From contig CAJUDM010000020.1 in the NCBI GenBank assembly GCA_910584915.1, positions 18,954 through 82,953 on the forward strand: 64,000 nucleotides of DNA, in the 5' to 3' direction. This stretch comes from an uncultured Lachnospiraceae bacterium (GTDB lineage Bacteria > Bacillota > Clostridia > Lachnospirales > Lachnospiraceae). Made by a program: the position numbers and the translations under genes. The notes below the pieces were generated by a model, which saw nothing but the letters and a program-made list of their open reading frames with translations, was not told the origin of the DNA and made no database searches. This document shows positions 24,796-33,255 of the stretch, one piece after another. Numbering within the stretch: position 1 is the stretch's first letter; each line of letters opens with the position of its first letter.

Positions 24796-25803
24796 ATGGA
24801 ACTTACAATTACGATCCTGCTGTTTCTCATTGGTATTGTCCTGATCATCAAGGGAGGAGACTATTTTGTCGACGCCGCAAGCTGGATGGCTGAAGTCAGC
24901 GGCATCCCCAAAGTCATTATCGGCGCCACTGTTGTCAGCCTTGCCACCACGATGCCCGAAATGCTCGTGTCTGTCATTGCTGCAGCGGACGGCAAGGTTG
25001 ACATGGCTGTCGGAAATGCCGTCGGCAGCGTTACCGCCAACATCGGGTTGATCATGGCTATCTCTCTCGTATTTATGCCCGGGGTCATCAACAGAAAAGA
25101 TTACGTTCCAAAGTCTGTTTTAATGTTCTGCGCATCCCTGGTGATAGTCGCTTCCGGCAGAGTCGGGAATATCGGGTTCTTTCTCTCGGTTGTCCTGCTG
25201 GTACTCTTCGTTCTCTTCCTGATCGAAAATGTCCGCTCCACACAGAATTCCATGCATCAAAATGCCGCGGCGCTTCAGGCTGCGGAATACGCCGCGGGAA
25301 ATGCCGGCGCAGCCTCCGCATCCCTGACGAAACCGCGCGCGGAAAGGTCCGTCGTTCTTCTCAATGTAGTAAAATTTATCGTCGGCGCCGCAGGCATCGT
25401 GATCGGCGCAAATCTTCTCGTCAACAACGGCAGTGAACTGGCAAGGTACATCGGTATCTCCGAGCGGATCATCGGCGTTACATTGGTCGCCGTCGGTACC
25501 TCACTGCCGGAGCTTGTCACCACCATAACCGCCATCGCCAAAAAGCAGTCTTCCCTATCCATCGGCAATATCCTCGGCGCTAATATCATCGACCTCACAC
25601 TGATCCTGCCCGTCAGCATGGTCTGTGCCGGGAAACCGCTTCCCATCGCAGCGTCTTCCGCTGTCCTGGATTTTCCCGCCTGCCTCCTGGTCGGCTGTAT
25701 CGCCGTTGTGCCGATGATCATCTCCTCCAAATTTAAACGCTGGCAGGGATTCGCGCTTCTTGCAGTCTATGCGGCGTATCTTGTGCTGACCTGCACGGCG
25801 TAG
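24796..25803 (+). CDS. CaCA-family cation antiporter (YrbG-like), probable Mn2+/Ca2+ export
   Basis: Na+/Ca2+-exchanger-type membrane protein with about ten segments. The two alpha repeats contain GATVVSLATTMPEMLVSV with VGNAVGSVTANIG (near residues 45-85) and GVTLVAVGTSLPELVTTI with IGNILGANIIDL (near 225-265). A cytoplasmic loop of about 45 residues separates the halves. Substrate is not readable from sequence, but a Mn2+ riboswitch suggests Mn2+ efflux. ATG at 24796 is nine bases from AAAGGA; the ATG at 24787 is possible too. Confidence 0.87.
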   Translation: MELTITILLFLIGIVLIIKGGDYFVDAASWMAEVSGIPKVIIGATVVSLATTMPEMLVSVIAAADGKVDMAVGNAVGSVTANIGLIMAISLVFMPGVINRKDYVPKSVLMFCASLVIVASGRVGNIGFFLSVVLLVLFVLFLIENVRSTQNSMHQNAAALQAAEYAAGNAGAASASLTKPRAERSVVLLNVVKFIVGAAGIVIGANLLVNNGSELARYIGISERIIGVTLVAVGTSLPELVTTITAIAKKQSSLSIGNILGANIIDLTLILPVSMVCAGKPLPIAASSAVLDFPACLLVGCIAVVPMIISSKFKRWQGFALLAVYAAYLVLTCTA

Positions 25804-25807
25804 GCGA

Positions 25808-25850
25808 TGGCTGTACGGCATGGCATGCCGCTTTATGCCGACAGCAGCTG
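25808..25850. repeat. GC-rich intergenic hairpin
   Basis: GCTGT-CGGCAT and ATGCCG-ACAGC form an 11-pair stem with one bulged base right after the antiporter stop. No T-run follows. Confidence 0.35.
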
Positions 25851-25882
25851 CGCGCTTCATGGGCGGATGCCCGTGCACATAA

Positions 25883-25924
25883 AAAGTTTAAGACCACCGG
25901 TTCACGCCGATGGCCTTAAACTTT
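25883..25924 (+). terminator. Terminator-like hairpin after the antiporter gene
   Basis: AAAGTTTAAG and CTTAAACTTT are a perfect ten-pair stem around a partly self-complementary loop, followed by CTC rather than a long T-run. Confidence 0.5.
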
Positions 25925-25953
25925 CTCAATCCTGTATTCGAAATTCGATTACT

Positions 25954-26127
25954 CTATATCTCTAAATTTCCGATCCTCAGATAATTTTTTGCCTGTTCCT
26001 CATCGATCTGGTACAGGCTGCATATCTGCCGGATGATCTCTTCCTCCGGCATGTTCAGGCTTTTGAGAAGGTTTATCGTGCCGATGATCGTATTCTCGCG
26101 CTTTGTTTGCCATAGACATCTCAGCAT
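25954..26127 (-). pseudogene. Remnant of a C-terminal coding tail, left copy
   Basis: A 57-codon frame that contains NTIIGTINLLKSLNMPEEE then IIRQICSLYQIDEEQAKNYL. The same tail recurs at 45.2 kb. Such tails end variable accessory proteins in Lachnospiraceae (I suspect Rpn-type recombination-promoting nucleases), but the body of the gene is missing and a one-base shift separates this tail from upstream codons (YAEMSMANKARE) in another frame. I cannot assign a function. Confidence 0.4.
25991..26083 (-). repeat. 93-bp direct repeat, left copy
   Basis: Matches 45215-45307 at 87 of 93 positions in the same orientation. The two copies bracket the accessory toxin/T7SS region. Confidence 0.75.
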
Positions 26128-26238
26128 ACAGCCGCTGAGGCAAAATGGTATCCTCTAACCGCAGCATACAGGATACCATTCCGCCACATAATACAAATCT
26201 GTTTCTTCGTTCAATACCCTTTATTGCTACGGGGTATT

Positions 26239-27489
26239 TCACTTCCCGCACTCCGGCAGCTGCACCGTCACATACTCCCCATTGTGGAACAGCAGGCCGC
26301 GTCCCATCTGCGGATACTCGCGCTGCACCCTGACCGGGAAGATATTTAAGGTTCCCTGCGGACTCAGCACCAGCCCGTGGGAAGCCGCCTTCACCCATTT
26401 CGACAGGGCGTCGTACCCTTTGAGCCTCGCCGAATGCACGGTGACGATAATGCCGACGCCGCATTCCGCAGCGTCCGTCATCACATGGTACAGCTCTTCC
26501 CCGAAGGCGCTCCCGTCCGCCAGAAACTTGTCCATATCGTCGATCACGATATAGACCGCATCCTCCGTCCGGTAGTAAGCTGTCGGCGTCATGGCATCGT
26601 CCTCCTCCAGAGCCTGCCTGCACCGCAGCTTCCTCTCCGCACAGAGCCGTTTCATTCGATCCATAAAATCCTCAAACTCATCCTCATCCTGCACATAGAC
26701 GATCCCCTCCTTTTCCCGGCAGGGATAGAGCCCCATGGCGGCGGAATCGAATACATACGCCGTCCCGCTCCCCGCGATCTGGCACAACAACACCTTCAGC
26801 ATATTGGTCTTGCCCTTCGCCGTCTCGCCGATGATCACAAACGGAGACTGGTCTCTTGTAAAGCCCGCCCGGGTGACGGACTCCACCTCCAGGCCGACTG
26901 CCAGATCGAAGGGCTCCCGCCCATCCGCAAAGTCGGAGAGCATCTCATACCGGAACTGCTCCGGGAGCACCGGGATCCGCGGCGCCCGCCTGTCCGGATA
27001 TTTCGCGGCGATCCTGCCGATCAGCTCCTTTATCTTCTGGTTGTACTCGATATCGTTCTCAAATTTCACCATCGTGTAGACCTGCATGATGTTCACATTG
27101 ACAGTCTTCACCAACGCCCTGCCCCTGATCTCCGGCAGTTTATAACTGCTCTTGCCGACTAACGCGCTCGCCTCCGTGGCGTCGAAAAGATACCCGGCGA
27201 TCTTGATCTTAAAATTGTTTAAGATCGAATACTTGACGCCGTTTACCCTGGTCGCCGTGATGATCAGAAAGATGCCGAGGCCGGCCCCGTCCCTGGAGAG
27301 CCTTGTGAAAAACTCCTCCATCTCCGGTCCTGACTCCCGCACCACATCGAAATTGTCCACGACGATGACGATCGCCCTCAGCCGCTCCTCATCCGTCTGG
27401 TTATACACGGTGAAATTCTGCACCATCTTCTCCGCGAACAGCTTCTTTCTGTGGGCGGCCTCCTCCTGTATGATATTGACAAATTTCCT
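26239..27489 (-). pseudogene. essC: C-terminal fragment of the T7SS ATPase EssC
   Basis: FtsK/SpoIIIE-type motor of type VII secretion. What remains is the end of the second ATPase domain (DGAGLGIFLIITATRVNGVK, GKSSYKLPEIRGRALV) and the whole third domain with Walker A GETAKGKTNML and Walker B AVYIVIDDMDKF, ending VTVQLPECGK. EssC is normally near 1400-1500 residues; about 415 are left. The frame is open to 27489, where an in-frame TGA and an abrupt change to AT-rich sequence mark the break. A GTG/ATG inside could start a product, but no SD is seen, so I call it a pseudogene. Confidence 0.75.
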
Positions 27490-27560
27490 TCACCATTACA
27501 TATATCTCAATAATATATTTTAGTCCACACCTGACAGATCCTAAAGAAAAATTTAACATC

Positions 27561-28058
27561 TCATTCAAATATGCAGTCATTTAATTTTACAATATACATC
27601 TCTCCTTGTTCTAAAATATCAGATGCCCTTTGTTCAAGATGAGTTCCCGTATTTCCCGCATAATATATGGTTCCATCCGCATCAATCCGACTCACAATCG
27701 TCGCATAATTAACAATTCCATCGGAATCTCTGTACCAATCCCAATAAATCAGATCGCCTACTTGAACATCACTAACCTTCTTCAGCTCTTCTTGCGTTGT
27801 TACATGTATTACATCTCCATTTATATACCCATTATTGGGATTACTAAAATATTCAAATTGTATGGGAGCTGCACTCCATGTTTTTGTCATCAGCATATCG
27901 CTCCTCATATCATAATATTTATTGCTTTCCGCATTGTCGGAATACTTAACCTTCAACCCAAACCTTATCGCCCATTTAGAAACAAACATATTTTGGGGAA
28001 ATTTATTAAAATTCTGAGGCGTCACTGGTCCTATGCAATACCATTCATTATCTACCAT
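27561..28058 (-). pseudogene. Amidase_6-like toxin domain, N-terminally truncated
   Basis: A 165-residue frame with VGDLIYWDWYRDSDGIVNYATIVSRI (in two adjoining motifs) and IYYAGNTGTHLEQ, resembling the second half of putative amidase (NlpC/P60-like) domains. There the G-D-L-I-Y-W-D strand precedes the catalytic His. The family's N-terminal Asp-Cys-Thr-Asn-Phe motif is absent, and the usual histidine is an Asn here. No SD precedes the ATG and a stop lies two codons before it. Likely a decayed toxin module of the Rhs array. Confidence 0.45.
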
Positions 28059-28124
28059 ATGCTATATTGAATACACTGGATGCCATTCCATCATATTAAT
28101 AAAAATCTACTTCTTTTTGCAAAT

Positions 28125-28547
28125 TTAAGGTTGGTCTTTTAAAGGTATTTCACCTATATATTTCTCTTCTGTATATAAATCCATTCCGCATAACTTATCA
28201 TACTCTCCTTCTTCATTCACCAGAAAATACATTACAACATATTGATCCCCTACCTGATAATATGGCCTAACATCTCCTAATCCCATTCCACCATTAGGCT
28301 TTCCAATTTCACCTTCAACCTTTTGATATGTCACATTGCTATTCAATTCATAAAAATATTCCATTTTGAGTTCTCTATCTATATTTTCATATGTAGCAAA
28401 TATATTTCCTATCATAATTGACTTTATTTCCATTTTTTTATCTTCCTCCAATTCTCTATCTCTTCCGTTTTTATTTATAAAGACACCAATTGCAACAATC
28501 ATTAAAAAAAACAGAATGCTTATATAAAAACTCAAATGTTTTTTCAT
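28125..28547 (-). CDS. Membrane-anchored immunity candidate for the Cys/His Rhs tip
   Basis: A 140-residue protein with one N-terminal membrane segment (residues 5-24, FYISILFFLMIVAIGVFI) and an extracytoplasmic remainder with VRPYYQVGDQYVVMYFLVN. GGGAG lies nine bases before the ATG, and the start overlaps the stop of the upstream toxin frame by four bases (ATGA). That coupling and the small anchored architecture suggest an immunity protein acting outside the membrane. No family recognised. Confidence 0.6.
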   Translation of the reverse strand: MKKHLSFYISILFFLMIVAIGVFINKNGRDRELEEDKKMEIKSIMIGNIFATYENIDRELKMEYFYELNSNVTYQKVEGEIGKPNGGMGLGDVRPYYQVGDQYVVMYFLVNEEGEYDKLCGMDLYTEEKYIGEIPLKDQP

Positions 28548-29410
28548 TCAAAACAACTCCCATCCTTCCATGTAATATAGTACTCCCCTACTGCATTGTA
28601 ACCAAGTAATGATGCTGCATGTTCATAATCTGTAATAACACCTCCATATTCAAGTCCTTTACCATCTACTTTCATTAATTCTTCATTCGTAGCATAATAT
28701 CTTCCATTTTTATTATACCACGTTCCTGTTATTTCATCGTATACATACCAATGATTATCTATGTATGGATTCACAACAAGCGCTACTCTCTTTCCGTCTT
28801 CCATTCCCTCTTCATATTCAGTAAAATTTATTCCCACTGTTTCCATATCAGCTTTTACTACATTTACTAAATTTTTATTACTTTCTTCCGTTCCGGCTAA
28901 ATAACGTTCATAATAATCCCTTTTATTACCTCTTTTCGCATAATCAAGATAATATTCATCTTCGCTAAGTAATCCCGGCTGATTTCCGCCTTCTGGAAAC
29001 TTTTTCCCTGTTATAGGGTTATTCAGCATTCCAAAAGCATATGCATAGCAATTAGTATTTATTATATATTTATCAGAATTATATTTTTCACAATCATAAA
29101 TTGGCGTATACGTTATAGAAGAAGTATCCTGTTTTTCAGCTCCACACCCGGTCAAGCCCACTGCAACCCCTATACCCAACGCTATCAGTGCCACTACTTC
29201 CCATGCGATTCTCCCATCCAAATCCACATGCTCTAACGGTCTGTTCCAGCAATAAGTATAACTATTCAGCATATAGGGCAACGCTACATGCCCTTTCACA
29301 ACATCCTCACTGACAAACCTCCCCGCCCCGGCATCATACCTCCTCGCCTGCGCAAAGTACAGTCCGCCCGCTTCCTCCATCTGGTATCCGGTATACCCAA
29401 ACGGCTGCAC
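28544..29410 (-). CDS. Orphan Rhs C-terminal tip with putative Cys/His protease-like toxin
   Basis: The frame opens inside an Rhs core (QPFGYTGYQMEEAGGLYFAQ... RFVSEDVVKG, NSYTYCWNRPLEHVDLDG), passes a hydrophobic stretch (about 70-90) and ends in a toxin domain. This has NTNCYAYAFG (Cys121) and NHWYVYDEITGTWYNKNG (His220), an arrangement like papain/NlpC-fold peptidases. The first codon is GTG in the middle of the core, with no SD; the full Rhs frame upstream is broken by frameshifts (29411-29672). It may be silent unless recombined onto an intact Rhs gene. Confidence 0.6.
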   Translation of the reverse strand: MQPFGYTGYQMEEAGGLYFAQARRYDAGAGRFVSEDVVKGHVALPYMLNSYTYCWNRPLEHVDLDGRIAWEVVALIALGIGVAVGLTGCGAEKQDTSSITYTPIYDCEKYNSDKYIINTNCYAYAFGMLNNPITGKKFPEGGNQPGLLSEDEYYLDYAKRGNKRDYYERYLAGTEESNKNLVNVVKADMETVGINFTEYEEGMEDGKRVALVVNPYIDNHWYVYDEITGTWYNKNGRYYATNEELMKVDGKGLEYGGVITDYEHAASLLGYNAVGEYYITWKDGSCFE

Positions 29411-29672
29411 CTGTCTCTCCTCGTACGGGAAAAGAACCTGTCCGAATTCATCAAAGCCATAGCTTTCCCTGACTTCCCATCTCCGTCCAGCAGGTGCATC
29501 GCGCTTCCCAGATCATCCTGCAGATAGTAACTGTCCTACCCGGCTTCCCGCCGCTGTAGTCTTCTTTTAGCGTGCGGTTTCCGAAGGCGTCATAGGCATA
29601 TCTTCGCAACGGTTGCCCGTCCCGGCATACCTCCGTAGACGGTTCAGGGCATCGTAGCGGTAGCCGAAGAGC
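29411..29672 (-). pseudogene. Degraded Rhs core upstream of the orphan tip
   Basis: Rhs coding is spread over several frames: YRYDALNRLRRYAGT, RRYAYDAFGNRTLKEDYSG, YYLQDDLGSAMHLLDGDG and RESYGFDEFGQVLFPYEERQ. At least three small shifts separate them, one of them apparently a single missing G near 29474. It leads directly into the orphan tip at 29410. Confidence 0.7.
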
Positions 29673-29785
29673 CCGTTTCCTGTGGTAAGTTTTTCATTCC
29701 CTTCAAAATCAACATACACATCGATCATGATGTCATTTCCTGATACATTATCTGTACAGCATCATTTTCGTTATTTGTAGTAAGC
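29673..29785 (-). repeat. Fragment of the Rhs metallopeptidase-toxin linker, left copy
   Basis: 113 bases nearly identical to 34345-34458, which encode the stretch after the Rhs core (QINVSGNDIMIDVYVDFEGD). This copy has one base deleted and is therefore out of frame. It is a displaced toxin fragment. Confidence 0.75.
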
Positions 29786-29813
29786 AGACGATTTTATAAT
29801 TTACCATATAAAA

Positions 29814-30509
29814 TCATTCTGGCGCTGAAGAAATCCACATGTACCAATTTCCTTCAACATTTTTATATCCATATTTTTCACATTCTTCGCTGTTACACCA
29901 GACAAATGCGTTTTCAACACCATTTTTATTTTCAATGAAAGGTGTAAATTCTGTATCGACCATAAAAAAGATTTCTTGTATTAATTCACTTGATTCTGTT
30001 TTAGATATATTCAAAACTGCTCCATTTTCTTTTATCGAATTTAACACTTTAATTAAGTCATAATTACCATTAAGAATTTCTTCCGCTTTCTCATTTTCTA
30101 CAACAGTAATAATATCATTATCATATAATATAACAGTCAATCCCTCTTGCCTGTATGCTGATTGCATACCAGAACGCAAATATTCACTTTCATCAAATAA
30201 AATAATGTATTTCCCCTCTTTCCAAATGTCCTGTGACATTTCAATGAATTTTTGTAAATCATCCTCATTTTCCCGAAAAAGTTTCTCAAACTCTATGTAT
30301 TCTTTTTCCTTCTCTTTTAAACTGGCTTCTTTCTGTACAGCCAGTTCCTCCCTTTGCATAACTCGTTCCTCCCCGACAGTCCCCATATTCCTTCTTCTCA
30401 TTAAACAGATTCCTGCTACACATAAAATGACCGCGGATATTACGGGTAAAAAACCTGTATGCATTTTTCTTCGACTGCTTTTCCCATCAGTCTGTGTCGC
30501 ATATTTCAT
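29814..30509 (-). CDS. Immunity-like membrane-anchored protein, paralog 1
   Basis: A 231-residue protein starting MKYATQTDGKSSRRK at 30509 with AAAGGGAA upstream; the open frame extends further but without SD. One membrane segment (FLPVISAVILCVAGICLM, about 18-36) is followed by a charged coiled-coil-like part and a domain ending ECEKYGYKNVEGNWYMWISS. It is clearly paralogous to the next gene upstream (shared EYIEFEKLFRENEDD, ILFDE, VLNSIKE, TEFTPFI). Located in the toxin array downstream of a metallopeptidase-toxin remnant, so an immunity role is likely but unproven. Confidence 0.6.
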   Translation of the reverse strand: MKYATQTDGKSSRRKMHTGFLPVISAVILCVAGICLMRRRNMGTVGEERVMQREELAVQKEASLKEKEKEYIEFEKLFRENEDDLQKFIEMSQDIWKEGKYIILFDESEYLRSGMQSAYRQEGLTVILYDNDIITVVENEKAEEILNGNYDLIKVLNSIKENGAVLNISKTESSELIQEIFFMVDTEFTPFIENKNGVENAFVWCNSEECEKYGYKNVEGNWYMWISSAPE

Positions 30510-30623
30510 ATGTAAATTCCCTTTCGCCCGCACAGTCATCATATGCATTAAAACTTTACAGTCATATTTTATGCGACAAACATCTCTATTTCCAACATTG
30601 ATCACAAAATCTGCCTTTTTAAA

Positions 30624-31328
30624 TCATTCCGGTACAGCCTCAATAAGCATATACCAATTCCCTTCAATATTTCTATATCCATATATCCCACATTCATCAT
30701 TGTCGCACCATGCAAAATAATTTGTAACTCCATTATTAGTTGTAATGAACGAAGTAAACTCTGTATTAACTGTAAAATAAACTACCTGTATATATTCATT
30801 TATACATTCCAAACCTATGCTTGTAATTACTCCTTTTTCTTTAATAGAATTCAACACCTCTATTAAATCAAAATTTTCATTAAGATTTTTCTCCACAATT
30901 TCATTTTCTTTCACAATAAAAGAATTGTTGTGAAACAGTATCGTAATACAGTCCTTTGATACGCCTCCTGATTGCATACCCAGATAAGGTTTTTCATCAA
31001 ATAAAATAAGGCTTTCTTCTCTTAAAATACTTTCATCAGTCACTTCTACAAATTTTTGCATGTCATCTTCATTTTCTCTGAACAGTTTTTCAAATTCTAC
31101 ATATTCGTTTTCCAGTTCTTTTAAATATGCCTCCATCTCTATTGCCCGCTCCTCTTTTCTCCCCCCTTCTTCCTGTCTGAAATATTTTTCTTCGGTTGTT
31201 TGTATCCCCCTTTTTCTAATCAAACAAATACTTGTTTCACATACAAAAACCATGAATATAATAAACAGGATACCTGAAATTATCCATTTACGTTTATCTT
31301 TTTTATTAATCTGTATCGCACATTTCAT
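30624..31328 (-). CDS. Immunity-like membrane-anchored protein, paralog 2
   Basis: A 234-residue protein; I start at the ATG at 31328, nine bases after AAAGGAA. The membrane segment is IISGILFIIFMVFVCETSICL (about residues 16-36, given in part). The ectodomain shares EYVEFEKLFRENEDDMQKF, NGVTNYFAWCDNDEC and IEGNWYMLIEAVPE with paralog 1. It lies immediately after the decayed HEFGN toxin fragment and 115 bases before paralog 1, suggesting it guarded against that metallopeptidase toxin. Confidence 0.6.
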   Translation of the reverse strand: MKCAIQINKKDKRKWIISGILFIIFMVFVCETSICLIRKRGIQTTEEKYFRQEEGGRKEERAIEMEAYLKELENEYVEFEKLFRENEDDMQKFVEVTDESILREESLILFDEKPYLGMQSGGVSKDCITILFHNNSFIVKENEIVEKNLNENFDLIEVLNSIKEKGVITSIGLECINEYIQVVYFTVNTEFTSFITTNNGVTNYFAWCDNDECGIYGYRNIEGNWYMLIEAVPE

Positions 31329-31540
31329 ATATAAATATTCCTTTCGACTGTATATGATTTTCATACCCGTCATCAACATCTAAAACATTGCCAAACTCAT
31401 GTGCAATAGTATTACGATAGTCTGTTTTACTTCTCACAGCGCCATTATTCCTATTAGTATACTGCTCCTGTCTGGCCACTGTTTCATCATCTCTGCAACA
31501 TAATCAAAACCTCGTATTATTAAATAGTAGTATTTATGAA
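31306..31540 (-). pseudogene. Fused remnants: immunity fragment and inactive metallopeptidase toxin
   Basis: One frame reads GFDYVAEMMKQWPDRSS, like residues 65-80 of the immunity candidate at 33256-33762 (YVADMMNQWPDGN). Another frame reads ETVARQEQYTNRNNGA then RNTIAHEFGNVLDVDDGY. The latter matches the zinc motif of the intact toxin (HEMGHVFGIGDGY) except that the second His is Asn and two Gly are Asp, so it is catalytically dead. The open frame runs on to a stop at 31306, overlapping the next gene. Confidence 0.6.
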
Positions 31541-31628
31541 TCCCTCTCCAGGGATAAATAATATACTGTTTAAGATACTGTGGATTGGTTTTCTAATCCT
31601 ACCACGCAGATGGTTTAATGGAGGCTCC

Positions 31629-31721
31629 AACCACAGTCTCTTTGTATATTTGTTAATCAGTTAGATACCGCATGACGGTTTATTTAGAACGAGGTTACAA
31701 TCGCAAAGAGTACCTGTGGTT
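31629..31721 (+). ncRNA. Candidate bridge RNA core of the IS110 element
   Basis: AACCACAG (31629-31636) pairs with CTGTGGTT (31714-31721) and CTCTTTG (31638-31644) with CAAAGAG (31704-31710). The region between holds a small hairpin ACCG/CGGT (31667-31679) and open loops. The position just upstream of the transposase is where IS110-group elements encode the bridge RNA that guides target and donor recognition. The RNA probably extends beyond these limits. Confidence 0.5.
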
Positions 31722-31759
31722 CTAAAACAGTATCAATACTATTTCAAAGGAGATTTTGC

Positions 31760-32938
31760 ATGATCTACGTTGGAATTGATGTGGCTAAAGATAAGCACGA
31801 CTGCTTTATCACTAACTCGGATGGCGAAGTATTATTTAATCCCTTTACCATCTCTAACAATCGCGAAGGGTTTGAAACCTTATTTCAGAAAATCGAATCC
31901 CTATCAGATGATTTAACCAAAGTAAAAGTAGGACTCGAAGCCACCGGACACTACAGTTACAATCTTCTGGGATTCCTTCTTGATAAAGGTTTGCCGACCT
32001 GCGTTATCAATCCGCTACATACCAATCTTTACAGAAAAAGTCTAAGCCTTAGAAAGACGAAAACGGATAAAGTGGATTCCCGTACCATTGCCACTATGAT
32101 GATGTCTGACATGAACTTAAAGTCCTACTCAAACACATCTTACCACAATGAGGAATTAAAGTCACTCACTCGTTATCGCTTTGATAAAGTAAAAGAACGG
32201 GCAAAACTGAAAAGTTCTGTTTCAAGGCTTGTGTGCATTCTCTTTCCAGAGTTGGAAAAACTTGTCCCTACACTTCATATGGCATCCGTCTATGCTATGC
32301 TTTCCGAATTTCCAAGCGCCAGCGCTGTCGCATCAGCACACCTCACAAGGCTTTCTAACCTGCTCTCTGAGAGTTCCAAGGGCAGATATGGAAAGGATAC
32401 TGCTGGCATGTTTCGTGAAGCTGCAAGAAATTCTGTCGGCTCTCATATGGCTGCCAAGTCCTTGGAACTGAAACACACCATCAAACTCATTCACGAATTA
32501 ACGGTTGAGATTGACGAGATTGAAACAGCCATCAGGCGGATCATGGATGAAGAAATCCAGCCGCCAATCCTTACCATTCCCGGTATCAGTTACCGGATGG
32601 GTGCAATGATCATCGCTGAGATTGGGGATTTCAGCCGTTTTGATTCCGCCGATAAGATACTTGCATATGCAGGAATGTCTCCATCTATCTATCAATCAGG
32701 ACTGTTAGATAACTGTTATTCCCACATGGAAAAACGGGGTTCCAGATACCTTCGGTATGCCCTCTATAAAAACACAAAGTATGTCTGCCACTGGGATGAA
32801 TCTTTTTCTGTTTATCTTGAAAAGAAACGCTCGGAAGGCAAGCATTATAATGTCGCAATATCTCATGCCACGAAAAAACTTGTACGTCTGATTTTCGCAA
32901 TGGAAAGATCGGGACGGGCATACATACCAGCGTCTTAA
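31760..32938 (+). CDS. IS110-family transposase (bridge-RNA recombinase type)
   Basis: The 392-residue protein has the N-terminal RuvC-like DEDD domain: D7 (VGIDVAKDKHD), E60 (VGLEATGHY), D103 and D106 (KTDKVDSRTIA). A coiled middle region follows. The C-terminal transposase domain has LTIPGISYRMGAMIIAEIG, FDSADKILAYAGMSPS and KRGSRYLRYALY, with the conserved serine region YQSGLL. AAGGAG lies eight bases upstream. The gene appears intact, so the element may be active. Confidence 0.92.
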   Translation: MIYVGIDVAKDKHDCFITNSDGEVLFNPFTISNNREGFETLFQKIESLSDDLTKVKVGLEATGHYSYNLLGFLLDKGLPTCVINPLHTNLYRKSLSLRKTKTDKVDSRTIATMMMSDMNLKSYSNTSYHNEELKSLTRYRFDKVKERAKLKSSVSRLVCILFPELEKLVPTLHMASVYAMLSEFPSASAVASAHLTRLSNLLSESSKGRYGKDTAGMFREAARNSVGSHMAAKSLELKHTIKLIHELTVEIDEIETAIRRIMDEEIQPPILTIPGISYRMGAMIIAEIGDFSRFDSADKILAYAGMSPSIYQSGLLDNCYSHMEKRGSRYLRYALYKNTKYVCHWDESFSVYLEKKRSEGKHYNVAISHATKKLVRLIFAMERSGRAYIPAS

Positions 32939-33070
32939 CTTATTCTGTAAATATCTCCTTTTAGAGTGCCAGCAATGACACTCTGCTTGTCATGCGGTTT
33001 TCAAGGTGCAAATATATCTGAAATGCATTTCTGCAATTCATTCAAAAATTTCCATATTTAAGCTTGACTT

Positions 33071-33187
33071 TTAATAGTTAGTCTCCATTTGTTTCTTTAG
33101 AAAACTTATGATTATCATCCCTGAAGCCGTTAAAGTTATTATTGATAAAAGAAGCCATATAGCTTTTTTTCTACTTATCGTTTTCAT
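33071..33187 (-). pseudogene. Truncated signal/membrane peptide gene (38 codons)
   Basis: MKTISRKKAIWLLLSIITLT followed by ASGMIIISFLKKQ and a stop: a membrane-anchor N-terminus like those of the immunity candidates in this array, without any ectodomain. It lies beside the right end of the IS110 element, so insertion or recombination probably removed the rest. No clear SD. Confidence 0.4.
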
Positions 33188-33255
33188 CCATTATTTATAG
33201 CAAGTGAATATTCACCATAACTGAATCTTTCCACTCTTTGCATAATGTGAAAGAT

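Larger units (their letters stand above)
31525..33060 (+). mobile_element. IS110-family insertion sequence (ends approximate)
   Basis: Contains an IS110-type transposase gene, about 220 bp of structured non-coding DNA at its 5' side and about 120 bp on its 3' side. It interrupts the minus-strand toxin/immunity array between an immunity fragment (ending near 31515) and another truncated membrane-peptide gene (33071-33187). IS110 elements lack terminal inverted repeats, so the exact ends cannot be read here. Confidence 0.75.

Noticed and set aside
26000..26623. 207-codon minus-strand frame over the end of essC
   Set aside because: Its upper part is a shifted shadow of the essC fragment; only the distal tail is meaningful and is listed as a remnant.
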